Origin: Aegilops tauschii subsp. strangulata
Lineage: Eukaryota; Streptophyta; Magnoliopsida; Poales; Poaceae
Assembly: GCF_002575655.3 (NCBI RefSeq)
Contig: NC_053041.3
Location: 118,202,318-118,266,317 of the forward strand
Reading direction: 5' to 3'
DNA: 64,000 nt
How positions within the stretch are numbered: position 1 is the stretch's first letter; every line of letters starts with the position of its first letter. The translations under genes and the position numbers were made by a program. This document shows positions 11,728 to 22,139 of this stretch, in pieces. A model generated the notes under the pieces. It saw nothing but the letters and a program-made list of their open reading frames with translations, did not search any database and was not told the DNA's origin.

Positions 11728-12215
11728 AGAATTGCCCCATTATGGATGAGCATAAGTTGATCCAATTTTTTCTGATCTCATCTACGTACCCTAGTTTCTA
11801 TATGTCACATTGTCTTGTGTCAAAGTATTGAGAAATCCATTGTTTCATCATTAGCCGGAACTAACAGGCGCATAATGGTACGAAGCTCTCCAAAGTTATT
11901 TTGTAACGGAGTTCCTGATAGGATAATTCGCTTTTCGGTACGAAGTTCAGCAAAGGTCTTCCAAATAGCGATATTCGGAAGGCTCTTGCTGAACTTCGTA
12001 CCAAAAAGCTAATTATCCTATCCGGACTCCGTTCCAAAACAACTTTGGAGAGCTCTTTACCATCATGCGCCTGTTACTTCCGGCTAATGATGAAACCATG
12101 GTTTTCTTGAATCCTTTGACACGAGACAACATGACATATAGAAGGGTAGATGAGATCAGTAAAAATATGGACCATTTTCTGCACATCCCGAATGCCGCCA
12201 TTTTGTTAAATCCCT
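11728..12215. repeat. Inverted repeat, about 230 bp arms, 23 bp loop, of a helicase fragment
   Basis: The left arm is about 11728-11958 and the right arm about 11982-12215, with loop 11959-11981. Pairing is best in the inner 120 bp (11837-11958 with 11982-12101; almost 90 percent by eye) and weaker but clear outside, for example CTGATCTCATCTAC at 11772 pairs with its complement near 12157. Both arms derive from the same protein-coding fragment, described in the next two entries. A transcript across the region would fold into a long double-stranded hairpin. The pair sits inside the CACTA-1 second-gene intron region. Confidence 0.85.
11837..11960 (-). pseudogene. SNF2-family helicase fragment (left arm)
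   Basis: Read on the minus strand, 11960 to 11837 translates without a stop through ELRTEKRIILSGTPLQNNF and then GELRTIMRLLVPANDETM. The SGTPLQNNF core with its upstream hydrophobic strand is the conserved helicase motif III region of SNF2/Rad54-type chromatin remodelers. I cannot tell which subfamily; the CLASSY/DRD1-like plant group has similar wording. Only this short piece is present, with no ATP-binding or C-terminal helicase motifs nearby, so it is a captured gene fragment, not a gene. Confidence 0.7.
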
Positions 12216-12345
12216 TAAAGGTTAAGAGAATCCGTTACGATTCTGAATCCTATTCCTATAGCCAGGGACTAAAGGTTTTTCTCGTATATAAGAAATCACA
12301 ATCCAAGCATTTAAAAATGTTACATTTGCATAAAATTTGTTCTCA
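11984..12345 (+). pseudogene. SNF2-family helicase fragment (right arm, longer)
   Basis: The plus strand repeats the same fragment and continues further. Relative to the left arm one base is missing in the SGTP codons (near 12022), which shifts the frame. After about 12056 the frame reads IMRLLLPANDETM, then LTRDNMTYRRVDEISKNMD and onward to 12352. The extra downstream part lies beyond the paired arms. The longer open frame (12065-12355, 96 codons) is thus the tail of the captured fragment and probably not a functional protein. Confidence 0.6.
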
Positions 12346-12351
12346 ACATCA

Positions 12352-12582
12352 ATGATGCCCGGCCTGCATCCTCGTCGTCGACCCATTCGCGACGATGTCC
12401 TGCTTCAGAGGCGCCATGTTCGGGACTGGGCTCCGTTGGGCTGGCACTGGGAGGTGCTACCTTCAGGGGCGCGCATCTTGGTGAGGAACCCGGGTCCCGT
12501 TGTCGACCCGGAGCTTCTTTCATGGCGGGCGCGTGGGCCACATTCGGTGCGGAGGCTGGCGTCCCCCGCAGAGGTGGTACGT
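12352..12582 (+). pseudogene. CACTA-1 unidentified exon, 5' half (split by LTR insertion)
   Basis: An open frame begins Met-Met-Pro-Gly-Leu at 12352 and is rich in Arg and Trp (contains DWAPLGWHWEVLPSG). It runs straight into the LTR at 12583. Skipping the insertion and one TACGT copy keeps the frame open into 21710-21892, so this was one exon of at least 135 codons before the insertion. I recognise no domain. It lies where the first part of the CACTA second gene would be, but no counterpart is visible in CACTA-2. Confidence 0.55.
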
Positions 12583-13053
12583 TGTCGGTGTCAAAACCGG
12601 CGGATCTCGGGTAGGGGGTCCCGAACTGTGCGTCTAAGGTCGATGGTAACAGGAGACAGGGGACATGATGTTTACCCAGGTTCGGGCCCTCTCTATGGAG
12701 GTAATACCCTACTTCCTGCTTGATTGATCTTGATGAATATGAGTACTACAAGAGTTGATCTACCACGAGATCGTAATGGCTAAAACCCTAGAAGTCTAGC
12801 CTCTATGATTATGATTGTCCCTATGGACTAAACCCTCCGACTTATATAGATACCGGAGGGGACTAGGGTTGTACAAAGTCGGTTATAGAGAAAGGAATCT
12901 TCATATCTGAATGGCAAGCTTGCCATCCATGCCAAGGAGAGTCCCATCCGGACACGGTAGAGAGTCTTCTGTCTTGTATCTTCACAGCCCATCAGTCCGG
13001 CCCATGTCCAACAGGCCAGACGTCCGAGGACCCCTTAATCCAGGACTCCCTCA
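12583..13053 (-). repeat. 3' LTR of the gypsy-like element
   Basis: 471 bp, TG...CA ends. The TATA motif on the minus strand lies at 12841-12848. The purine-rich AGGGGCTAT just inside (13054-13064, minus strand) is in the place of the polypurine tract. Confidence 0.9.
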
Positions 13054-13606
13054 ATAGCCCCTGAACCAGGCTTCAATGACGAGGTGTCCGGCGCGCAGAT
13101 TGTCTTCGGCATTGCAAGGTGGGTTCCTCCTCCGAATACTCCAAAATAGCCTTCGAACACAAAGAACGTGTCCGGCTCTGCAAAACAAGTACCACACACA
13201 ACCGCAGAGAGTATAATATTTCACGAGTCCAATCTGCTGACAACTTTTGTAGCATGACGCCACATCACCACCCGGTCATTATTTCGATCCGTTTTTCGGC
13301 CTGCCGCTCCATGTTTTGAGACGCGGTTTCAGTGGCACGTCTTGTCAAAGCAGAGATCGTGTCCCCTTATTATGGGATTCTCATCAATACGGGCGTGGAT
13401 AATCCCACCGTGCCGTCTGCGCGGCCCTTGGGAAACAGGCGAGTTTTAAGGCGAGTGGGGAGGCGCTTGATATTCGCTGCCTTTATAAGGAGATAAGGGT
13501 CCACCCCCTTTCACCCATGCCTTCTCTCTCTCTCTCTCTGCCCACCCATTCTCGAGCTCCAGCGCTCAAGTCCTCATCTCTTCCACCTCAAGAAAGCACT
13601 CTGATC

Positions 13607-16600
13607 ATGTCCGGATCTAGTGCGCAGGACAAGTGGATGGTCTCCTCCGTCAAGAAGAAGGACATCACCAAGCTAATGGAGGCCGGATATTTGGCCAAGG
13701 AGGTCGCCCATCGGCTGCCGACCGAGGGACAGATCGTCCCTATCCCGGAGCCCCATGAGAGGGTAGTGTTCATCCCCCACTTCCTCCGCGGGCTGGCATT
13801 TCCACTCCACCCATTCATCCGCGGACTCATGTTTTACTATGGGGTGGATTTCCACGATGTGGCCCCCAACTCCTTCCTCAAGATCTCGGAATTTATTGTC
13901 ATGTGCGAGGCCTTCCTCCACATCTCTCCCCACTTCGGATTGTGGCTGAAGATCTTCAATGTGAAGCCGAAGTTGGTGGATGGCCAATACGCAGAGTGCG
14001 GGGGCGCCATGGTGAGCAAGATGCCCAATGTCATATGGCCCAAAGGAACTTTCATGGAGACCGTCAAAGGATGGAAAAAGCAGTGGTTCTATGTCACAGA
14101 GCCCCGCGACACCACCTGGGCCACGGCTCCCGAGTTTAGGTCCGGAGCCCCGATGCGGCTCACCTCCTGGCTAGAGAAGGGCCTAGACTGGGCCTCGTCG
14201 GACGAGCTGACAGCGCTGCAGACGTGTATCAAGAGCATGGTCGACAAGAACATCAAGCTTGTCAATGTGATCCAGGTGATGCTCTTTCGCCGGATCCTTC
14301 GATGCCAAAGCTGGACCTACAATTTGTGGGAGTTCGATCCGGCCAAGAACCGCACCCTTCAACACTTCTTCGGCGTTACGCACAAAGGTATTTGGAAGGT
14401 GCTCTTCAAGGCCAACGAGACGTGGCCGAAGGAGACCGAAGACCGTGGGTACAACCTGACCCACCCCGCTAGTCCGATAAGTTTTTTTAGTGTTTTCAAG
14501 GTGTATCCTTTGCTTACATACTCAAGGAAAATGTCTGAGCCTCTCCATCTTACTTTTTCAGGGCTGGACAAAGAAGGCGGAGCTGGTCAACAGTCCGGCT
14601 CCGCTACCCGAAGACCCAGCAATTCCACTTATGACGAAGATGCTGGTTCCGGCGCCCTACCAGGCACCGGAGAAGAAGGCCAAGAAGAAGGCCAAGGGGA
14701 CCAGAGGCGGTCTCTGCCATAAGGGCTCTTCGGACATGGCGTCCGAAGACGCCGAGACCCAATCCTCACCCGCCACCGATGACGAGGAGGAACAAAGCAA
14801 CTCTCCCCCTGAGGGGGAAGGAAGAAAAGGGCGCCCTCTACGCGTTTGGAGGCCGAAGCGTCCAAGAGGGGGAGAGCCTCCCTTGCGGACGACACCGCGC
14901 CGGACACCGACAGTAGCTTGGAGTGGCGCCCCAGGGATAAGCCCCCGGCCAGTCCGTAAGTATTCGAGGGCTCTAACGCACTTATATGTCCGACTCCTTT
15001 ATCTCGCAATCTAATGCGTTGAATCACGTGCTGCAGTCCGGACCTTGACAGCTCCCAGCGATCCTCATCGGGGGGTTCGCTGGATCCAAAGGCTATGGAC
15101 AGCGATTCGTTGCCGACAGCCTCCTCTCCCAAGGCCACGGATGACGCCGAGGTGGTGTCCCGAAAGACCTTCACGGGCCAGGGGAAGACGCAGGAGGCTA
15201 TCAGGATGGCGCCGGAGGGCGAAACCTCGGCTGCCGGACACCTGGGGGAGCAAATCCCCCTAGAAACTGGCGATGGGGGCCATATCCAGTGCGGCCCCCA
15301 GTCGAGTAACATTCCGGAAGCCAGTGCGGCTCCGGATTCAGGCAAGCAGCCTCCTTCAAAAGAAGGAGGTGCGCCTGCTCCGCCGGTGACCTCTGTCCAA
15401 CCAGGGGCACCGGATACACTTCTGGAAGCGCTGCAAGGTGCTTTTATTGTTGAGGAACACCGTATCCTTATGGGTAGAGTGGTTGAGAAGGTTCAGTCCA
15501 TTAAGAGCGGACTGACCGAAGCCTGTACCAGCCTGCTGACGGGCTTTGAGGTAAGTGGTGTAATTGTGTAAGAAGAATGTCACAGTGTAGACAGTAGCCC
15601 CTGAGACTATGTCCGGTGTTTGGAAAGAAAAGCCGGATGGAGGATTAAATAATTTTCGCAGGGGACTAACCCATACATGTCTATGCGAATAAACAAGCAT
15701 TGCTGCTGGCTGCGACCTCTCATGCTGCCGAAGTCTCCGGACCGAGGCAGAGTCTGGAGCGGGCTGAGGAAGAGCTCAACCAAGTGAAGAAGCAACTGGA
15801 GGACAAGCAAGGTATGTAATGACCTATTCAGATATAAAAAGATATGAATTGCTTGTGTTGATCACATGATAATTTGTAGGAGCGGCGACCTAGGTGGAGA
15901 CCCTCAAGAAGGCGCTAGCCGAGGCCGAAAAGAAAGCGGTAAAGGAGCAAGTCGCCCGTGAGAAACACGAGGTCAGGGTTGATGAGGTCCAACAGGAGCT
16001 CCATGACGCCGTGAAGAAATGCGAGTCCTTGGAGCGCAATGTTGCGGATCAAGAGACCGAACTTGCCAAGGCTCGCCAAAGCGCACAAGATGCCTGGGTT
16101 GAAGCCTAGGGTGCCCTCCAGGAAATCCAAGAGGCCAGAAAAATCGTGGCGGGTAAGGCCTTCATTATGCAGAGCAAATATGTGAAGAAAAGGTATCGCT
16201 TACTAACCCGGATTTGGAGTTCTCCGGGAGCGTTTGCGGATTTGCCGCGCAGTGTTGCCGACGCTGCGGAGTACTTCCGAGCCGAAGAGGGGAGCTCGAC
16301 AGAGAAGCTATTCTGGTCGCAATACCTTGCGCCAGAACATCCGGTGCCCTTTAGCGACCAGCTAAAACAGCTGGTCAAACTGCATAGGCTGGCCGAACTA
16401 GCCATGAAGGATTTAATAATACGGTTGTGGCCTGCCGAAGCTATACCCAGTAGCTACTTCAAGCTCGTGAAGTGGCTGGTCAATGCCTGCCCTCGGCTTA
16501 ACGTCATCAAGCGGTCGGTCTGCATCGAGGGTGCACCGATGGCCTTTGCCCGCGTCAAGGTGCAGTGGGTGAAGATGAACGCCGTCAAGCTCGCGACCGA

Positions 16601-16712
16601 GGGACCGCCCGCTGGCAAGGAGCACTGCACGCCCGAGCGTTATTTTGAAGATGTCCTGGAGGGGTCCCGCATTCTAGCGGCACAATGTGCAAAAGACATT
16701 ATCTTCGAATGA
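13607..16712 (+). pseudogene. Antisense multi-exon gene of the gypsy-like element ('putative gypsy type transposon' domain)
   Basis: The gene runs opposite to gag. Exon 1 (13607-14480) starts MSGSSAQDKWMVSS and matches the plant domain named putative gypsy type transposon (Pfam PF04195, from memory), with the typical PHFLRGLAFPLHPFIRGLM stretch. Apparent introns have GT...AG ends: 14481-14561, 14956-15036, 15551-15661, 15812-15879. Later exons encode a Glu/Lys-rich coiled-coil region and a C-terminal part (16146-16712) with WSQYLAPEHPVPFSDQL. Two in-frame TAG codons in the coiled-coil exon (15890-15892 and 16107-16109) look like CAG-to-TAG changes, so this copy is probably dead. The role is unknown; such antisense genes recur in plant gypsy elements. 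Confidence 0.7.
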
Positions 16713-17921
16713 ATACATTCGTGTTATCTTTGCCTTGTTTGATGAAACGAAGTCGTTATGTAACATAATGCTTGCTATTTTTTAAATTTTACCTCCTGTG
16801 CGGCCGTTTTTATTGAATCTGAGAGTTGGCCAGTCGTCGGTTTCATCCCCCACGTAGGTAGTACGGGGGTGTTCGGGATGGAATCTAAACACTCTTGATC
16901 CAAAAATTTGGTCCTTGAAGGAGGTGTTTAGCGCAACGAACCGGGCAATCGGACTATGTGGCTTTATCACCCTCACTTAGCCATAGGAGTTTGACAATAA
17001 AAATGTAGGTGCAGCCCCTAGTTAGCATTTAATCCAGACTAGGGTGCTGCAAACACCTGATCGGATCGAGGCCGATCAGTCGCATAATGCGGAAAAAATC
17101 GCAAAAGATTTTGAACCTCCGAATAGCTAACCAGCTCTCGCCGCATCATGACAGTCAATTTTCGGCTTTCTCTACTGAGGTGTTTTCTTGGGTAAATTAG
17201 GAACACAATTGCAGTAGTTCTCCCTTTACTACCTTAGCCGATAGAGCGGAACGTATGGTAGTAAGCACAGGAGCCGGGCAACCCAACTATTGAACAAAGA
17301 CATGATTCAGAGCCAATGCATATAATGCTGAATTCGGGGTGCCGAACTGTACTGTAAAAGTGTTCAGACTTTGTTACCATAGTATGGAGCGCAATGAAGC
17401 CCCTGGCGAATTAAAGCGTACCAGAATGTACGTGCGCAATCGATAAGAATAACGAAATAAAATGAAATTTGTAAGCTAATTCCACATAACTTGGGACGCG
17501 AACAATTCTCATTATAATTTATTAATACGTCAAAGCGTATTTATACAAATAGTGCGAGAAGCAACCAGATTTAACATGCCAAGATCAAGGGGGAGCTGCG
17601 TGCGGATCCTGAAAACAGGTAGAAGAATCATTGAGCAAAACGTCTAGCAATTCCGCCATACATCTATGCTACTTGCCGCCTTGGTGTATCCGTCCTTCGA
17701 AAGGACCAATGAGCAGGCCGCCGCAAGGGGCCTGTGGAGAAGAGACCTGAAAAGGATAAAAAGAAAAGTGAAACTATGTGTGTCCAGGGAAGGTCAAGCC
17801 GTATTATGGACCGCGGTCTGGTTTATGCCTCCGTCTCTGCCCATGGTATTTTTAGTGCGTAGTTATGTACGCGCGGTATGTATGCCGCCACTTGGTCGGG
17901 ACTGAGATGGAGGTCGAATTG
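16713..17921. other. Non-coding interior of the gypsy-like element
   Basis: This lies between the end of the antisense gene and the end of gag-protease. The only sizeable frame (17666-17905, 79 codons) has no recognisable features. In an autonomous relative, reverse transcriptase and integrase would follow the protease here on the minus strand; no trace is seen. Confidence 0.6.
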
Positions 17922-20900
17922 CTAGTCTACCTCCTGACGAGCCGGATTGTCATGCTGCGGAGTAGTCCGGACTCGTTTGACAGTGTCCGGGAGCTTGGCC
18001 GTTGGATTAAAGTTTTTCCTTAGAAGGCCGCTCTGTACTTCCGCTGCCAAGGTCGCGGTGTGCTCCTCAGTACGGAGGGAGCGCTCCGTCTTTCCATTGA
18101 CTGTTATGACACCGCGTGGTCCGGGCATCTTGAGCTTGAGATAAGCGTAGTCTGGCACCGCATTAAATCTAGTGAATGCGGTTCGTCCGAGCAGTGCGTG
18201 ATAGCCGCTGCGGAAGGGGACGATGTCGAAGATCAACTCTTCGCTTCTGAAGTTGTCCGGGGATCCGAAGACAACTACCAGTGTGATTGAGCCCGTACAG
18301 CGGGCCTCTACACCTGGTATGACTCCTTTAGAGGTAGTTTTGGTGGGCATGATCCTTGATGGATCGATGCCCATTTTGCGCACTGTGTCCTGATAGAGTA
18401 GGTTGACGCTGCTGCTCCCGAACATGAGGACTCGCATGAGGTGGAATCCATCGATTATTGGGTCGAGGACTAGTGCGACTGAACCATCATGGCGGATACT
18501 GGTCGGATGGTCCCTGCGATCGAAAGTGATGAGGCAGGACGACCATGGATTGAATTTTGGGGCGACTGGCTCTATCGCATAGACGTCCCTGAGCGTGCGC
18601 TTGCACTCCCTCTTGGGGATATGTGTAGCGTATATCATGTTCACCGTTTTGACCTGACGGGGAAACTTCTTCTGTCCCCCTGTGTTCGGTGGACGGGGCT
18701 CCCCGTCATCGTCCTCACTTTGTGACCCCCTCTCCTTGTTTTTGGCGTTTATCTTGCCGGTCTGCTTAAAAACCCAACAGCTTATGTTGGTATGATTGGC
18801 TGTCTTATCAGGGGTGCCATGTATCTGACATGGACGATCGAGAATGCGGTCTAAGCTGGATGAGCCTGAATTGTTCCTTTTGAACAACTTCTTCCGCTGA
18901 CCAGACTTGGAGCCACTGAATCCGGCGTTGACCACCGTGTCGTCGGTATTATCACCGTTGCTTCGATGCTTGTGTCTGTTGCGTCGGGGCTTGCCGTTGC
19001 TATTTCTGGTTTCAGAAGTGCCAGGTTCGCTTGCATAGTTATTGCTACGGGCTAGCCAGCTATCTTCGCCCACCCAAAAGCAGGTCATAAGCGCCGTGAG
19101 GGCTTCCATGGACTTCGGCTTTTCTTGGCCGAGGTGTCGGTGGAGCCATTCGTCGCGGATGCTATGTTTAAAGGCCGCTAGGGCTTCGGCATCCGGACAG
19201 TCGACGATGTGGTTCTTTTTAGTTAAGAACCTAGTCCAGAATTTCCTGGCTGACTCTCCGGGCTGTTGAACTATGTGACTTAAGTCGTCAGCATCCGGAG
19301 GTCGGACATATGTACCTTGGAAGTTGTCGAGGAAGGCTTCTTCCAAGTCTTCCCAGCTGCCAATGGAGTTTTCGAGCAGACTATTCAACCAGTGCCGAGC
19401 TGGTCCCTTGAGTTTTAGTGGGAGGTATTTGATGGCATGGAGATCATCACCGCGGGCCATATGAATATGGAGAAGACGATCCATATCGCGGGGTCTGTTG
19501 TCCCATCATATGATTCGATGTTTACGGATTTAAACCCGTCTGGGAATTGGTGCTCCATTACTTCGTTAGTGAAGCAAAGGGGGTGTGCAGCGCCTCTATA
19601 TCGGGCCACGTCGCGACGTAGCTCGGATGGAGTCCGTCTACGGTTCTCGGCCCGGGCATGATTATGCTTGTTCCGTGATAGCCGTCGTCGCGTGTCGGGG
19701 CACGTCCCCGCGATCCATAGATCTATATGTTCTGACCTGCTCTGCTGTCTAGGTCCTACCGCAGGTCATATGTATAACCCCGAGCAGTTATGTCTCTGCC
19801 TTTACGGCAGGGTATTATGGGCTCGTGTTCAGCTTGAGTTGCCGCTTTGTCCTGGCCACGTGGTGGTCGGTCAGCCGCATTGCGCACTGACGGTACATGC
19901 TGCAACGCCTCGTCATCAAATTGAGGTAACAAATTGCACTTCAGATAACTTTTGGTCGGGCGCTCGATGTCGTATTCCTCGGCTTCCAGGACGTTGGTCC
20001 ATCTGTCATTGAGCAGATCTTGATCAGCTTGAAGCTGTTGTTGCTTCTTTTCTAAGATCCTTGCAGTGGCAATTAGCCGGCACTTAAAGCGCTCCTGCTC
20101 GAGAGGTTCCTCAGGCACGATAAAGTCTTTGTCGCCAAGGCTCACCTCATCCTCGGAGAGTGGGAGATAATTACTGTCCTCCGAGTCTTCGTTTGCGGCC
20201 TGTTCCACACGTCTGACCTGCCCATCTTCCCGATCGTCCTGTTCGGCAGCTGGCTCATCGGGGTCTTCTCCGTCTTCGTCATCGTCCGGAGTGTTATTGT
20301 CTCCTGTGCTGGTATTGCTATCTTTTCTACGACGTGATTTAGAGCGGCGCCGCTGACGCCGGTGCTTTGGCGGTATCTCGGGAGGTTTATCCTCGACTAG
20401 GTCTTCTTTGTCATCGCTGTTATTCTCATTGGGTGTATCCACCTTATACACGTCATACGAAGAGGTGGCCCACCAGCGTCCGGTAAACGGCGGGTTTTAG
20501 TCCTGCTCATCTCCGGCATCGTCGTCCATACCGTCGATGTCTTCGGAGCCATAATCGAGCATGTCAGTTAAGTCCTCGATAGTGGCTATGAAGTGGGTGG
20601 TGGGTGGGAGGCAAAATTCCCTGCTCTCATCCCCTAGTCCGGGCTGGGCGTAGTTTGGACGTTGATCCTCTGTAATGATAAGGGATCGCATCAAGTCCAG
20701 AGCCTCGCTTAAATGCGAGGGTTGTCCAGAGAGAAGAGAGTTCGCGGAGTACGGCGGGAGGGATGCTCCCTGGCCGAGCTCACACGGTGCTGACTCTGAG
20801 GGTTGGGAGTCAGTGTCCGGAGAAGGGTCTGGCTTTGTGATGGCTGCCAGCGACGCCACTTCAACCGGCTCTCCCTTACTGGGTTTGGTGGCCGCAGACA

Positions 20901-21186
20901 GTCCGGTGGGCTCGAGAAGTCCGTCTTCGGACATGGCGACGCACTCCGGATCTAAGGCCAGAGCGGGAGTCGGAGTCGCGAATCCTTGGAAGATCAAGTC
21001 TCCCCGGACGCCAGCGACATAGTCCAGGTTTCCAAAGTTAAACTAGTGACCTGGGGCGTAGCTGTCGATCTGCTCTAGATGGCCAAGCGAGTTGGCCCGC
21101 AGTGCGAAGCCGCCGAACACGAAGATCTGGCCAGGGAGAAAAACTTCCCCCAGGACAGCATTGTTGTATATGATTGATGGAGCCAT
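17922..21186 (-). pseudogene. gag-protease of the gypsy-like element, broken
   Basis: Reading starts at 21186 (Met-Ala-Pro-Ser) about 48 bp past the 5' LTR. An acidic N-terminal region follows (to about 19756), then the capsid-type region (19484 down to about 19050) with LKGPARHWLNSL and FWTRFL, then a basic linker and a retropepsin-like domain near 18600-18050. Inactivating changes: TAG near 21043, a stop at 20497-20499, a stop at 19756, and a frame change near 19480. In the protease the usual VLMDGGSS active site reads VLMFGSSS at about 18430-18410, so the catalytic Asp is gone. The longest intact piece is 520 codons (17922-19484). It could supply structural protein only. Confidence 0.85.
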
Positions 21187-21215
21187 TGAACCTCTTGGCG
21201 ACGACGCAGCGGAAC

Positions 21216-21233
21216 TCTCAATGAGAGCACCAA
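21216..21233 (-). other. Primer binding site region of the gypsy-like element
   Basis: Directly inside the 5' LTR the minus strand reads TTGGTGCTCTCATTGAGA. Its position marks the primer binding site. It is not the common Met-tRNA type and I cannot name the tRNA. Confidence 0.5.
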
Positions 21234-21704
21234 TGTCGGTGTCAAAACCAGCGGATATCGGGTAGGGCGTCCCGAACTGTGCGTCTAAGGTCGATGGTAA
21301 CAGGAGACAGGGGACACGATGTTTCCCCAGGTTCGGGCCCTCTCTATGGAGGTAATACCCTACTTCCTGCTTGATTGATCTTGATGAATATGAGTATTAC
21401 AAGAGTTGATCTACCATGAGATCGTAATGGCTAAAAGCCTAGAAGTCTCGCATGTATGATTATGATTGTCCCTATGGACTAAACCCTCCGGCTTATATAG
21501 ATACCGGAGGGGACTATGGTTGTACAAAGTCGGTTACAGAGAAAGGAATCTTCATATCCGAATGCCAAGCTTGCCATCCACGCCAAGGAGAGTCCCATCC
21601 GGACACGGGAGAGAGTCTTCTGTCTTGTATCTTCACGGCCCATCAGTCCGGCCCATGTCCAACAGGCAGGACGTCCGAGGACCCCTTAATCCAGGACTCC
21701 ATCA
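21234..21704 (-). repeat. 5' LTR of the gypsy-like element
   Basis: 471 bp, collinear with 12583-13053. The TATA motif on the minus strand is at 21492-21499, consistent with transcription toward lower coordinates. Confidence 0.9.
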
Positions 21705-21709
21705 TACGT

Positions 21710-21892
21710 CACCGTGTCAGGGAGGAGGACGAGCACCTCCGTCGCTACATGGTTGCGTTGGACATCAGGTTCTCCAATACCTGGCAGGTTCTTCAGGGAT
21801 CTCACTGGAGCTATGATCCTGTGGTGGTTCCTTCTCATTGGGTGTCCACCGCGAGTGAACTAGATTATTCGATAGTATTCGATCTGCATTAG
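21710..21892 (+). pseudogene. CACTA-1 unidentified exon, 3' half
   Basis: This continues the frame cut at 12582, with residues such as RRYMVALDIRFSNTWQVLQ, and ends in a tandem-repeat intron. The frame is maintained across the excised insertion, so the insertion is the only visible break in this exon. No domain is recognised. Confidence 0.55.
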
Positions 21893-22010
21893 TTAGTGAT
21901 GTATTTGAGATATTCGAGACGATGTATTCGAGATTATATTATTCGATAATATTCGAGATTATATTATTCGATAATATTCGAGATGGTGTATTCGAGATTA
22001 TATTCAATGA
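21864..22010. repeat. Short tandem repeats of TATTCGAGATTATATTATTCGA type
   Basis: Units of about 25-30 bp carry TATTCGA. They lie between two exons of the CACTA-1 second gene. Confidence 0.8.
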
Positions 22011-22139
22011 TGCATATTAATTATCTGGATTATTTGAGATGCATATTGTGCACTATGATTCAGTTTTTCCTTATTGATTGCATGCATGCATTCTAATTTG
22101 AATAATAAATTGTTTTATAGGATTAGTTAAATAAAAGCT

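Larger units (their letters stand above)
12583..21704 (-). mobile_element. Gypsy-like LTR retrotransposon, non-autonomous, 9.1 kb, TSD TACGT
   Basis: Two 471 bp LTRs (12583-13053 and 21234-21704) flank the element, and TACGT is duplicated at 12578-12582 and 21705-21709. On the minus strand the LTR starts TGAGGGAGTCC (TGATGGAGTCC in the 5' copy) and ends GACACCGACA. Gag-protease lies on the minus strand next to the right LTR, so transcription runs right to left. No reverse transcriptase, RNase H or integrase is visible; in their place sits a spliced gene on the opposite strand. The LTRs differ at roughly 20-22 of 471 positions by hand count. The LTR and gag resemble the Fatima/WHAM group of Triticeae, a name given from memory. 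The element is inserted in the CACTA-1 second gene. Confidence 0.9.
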
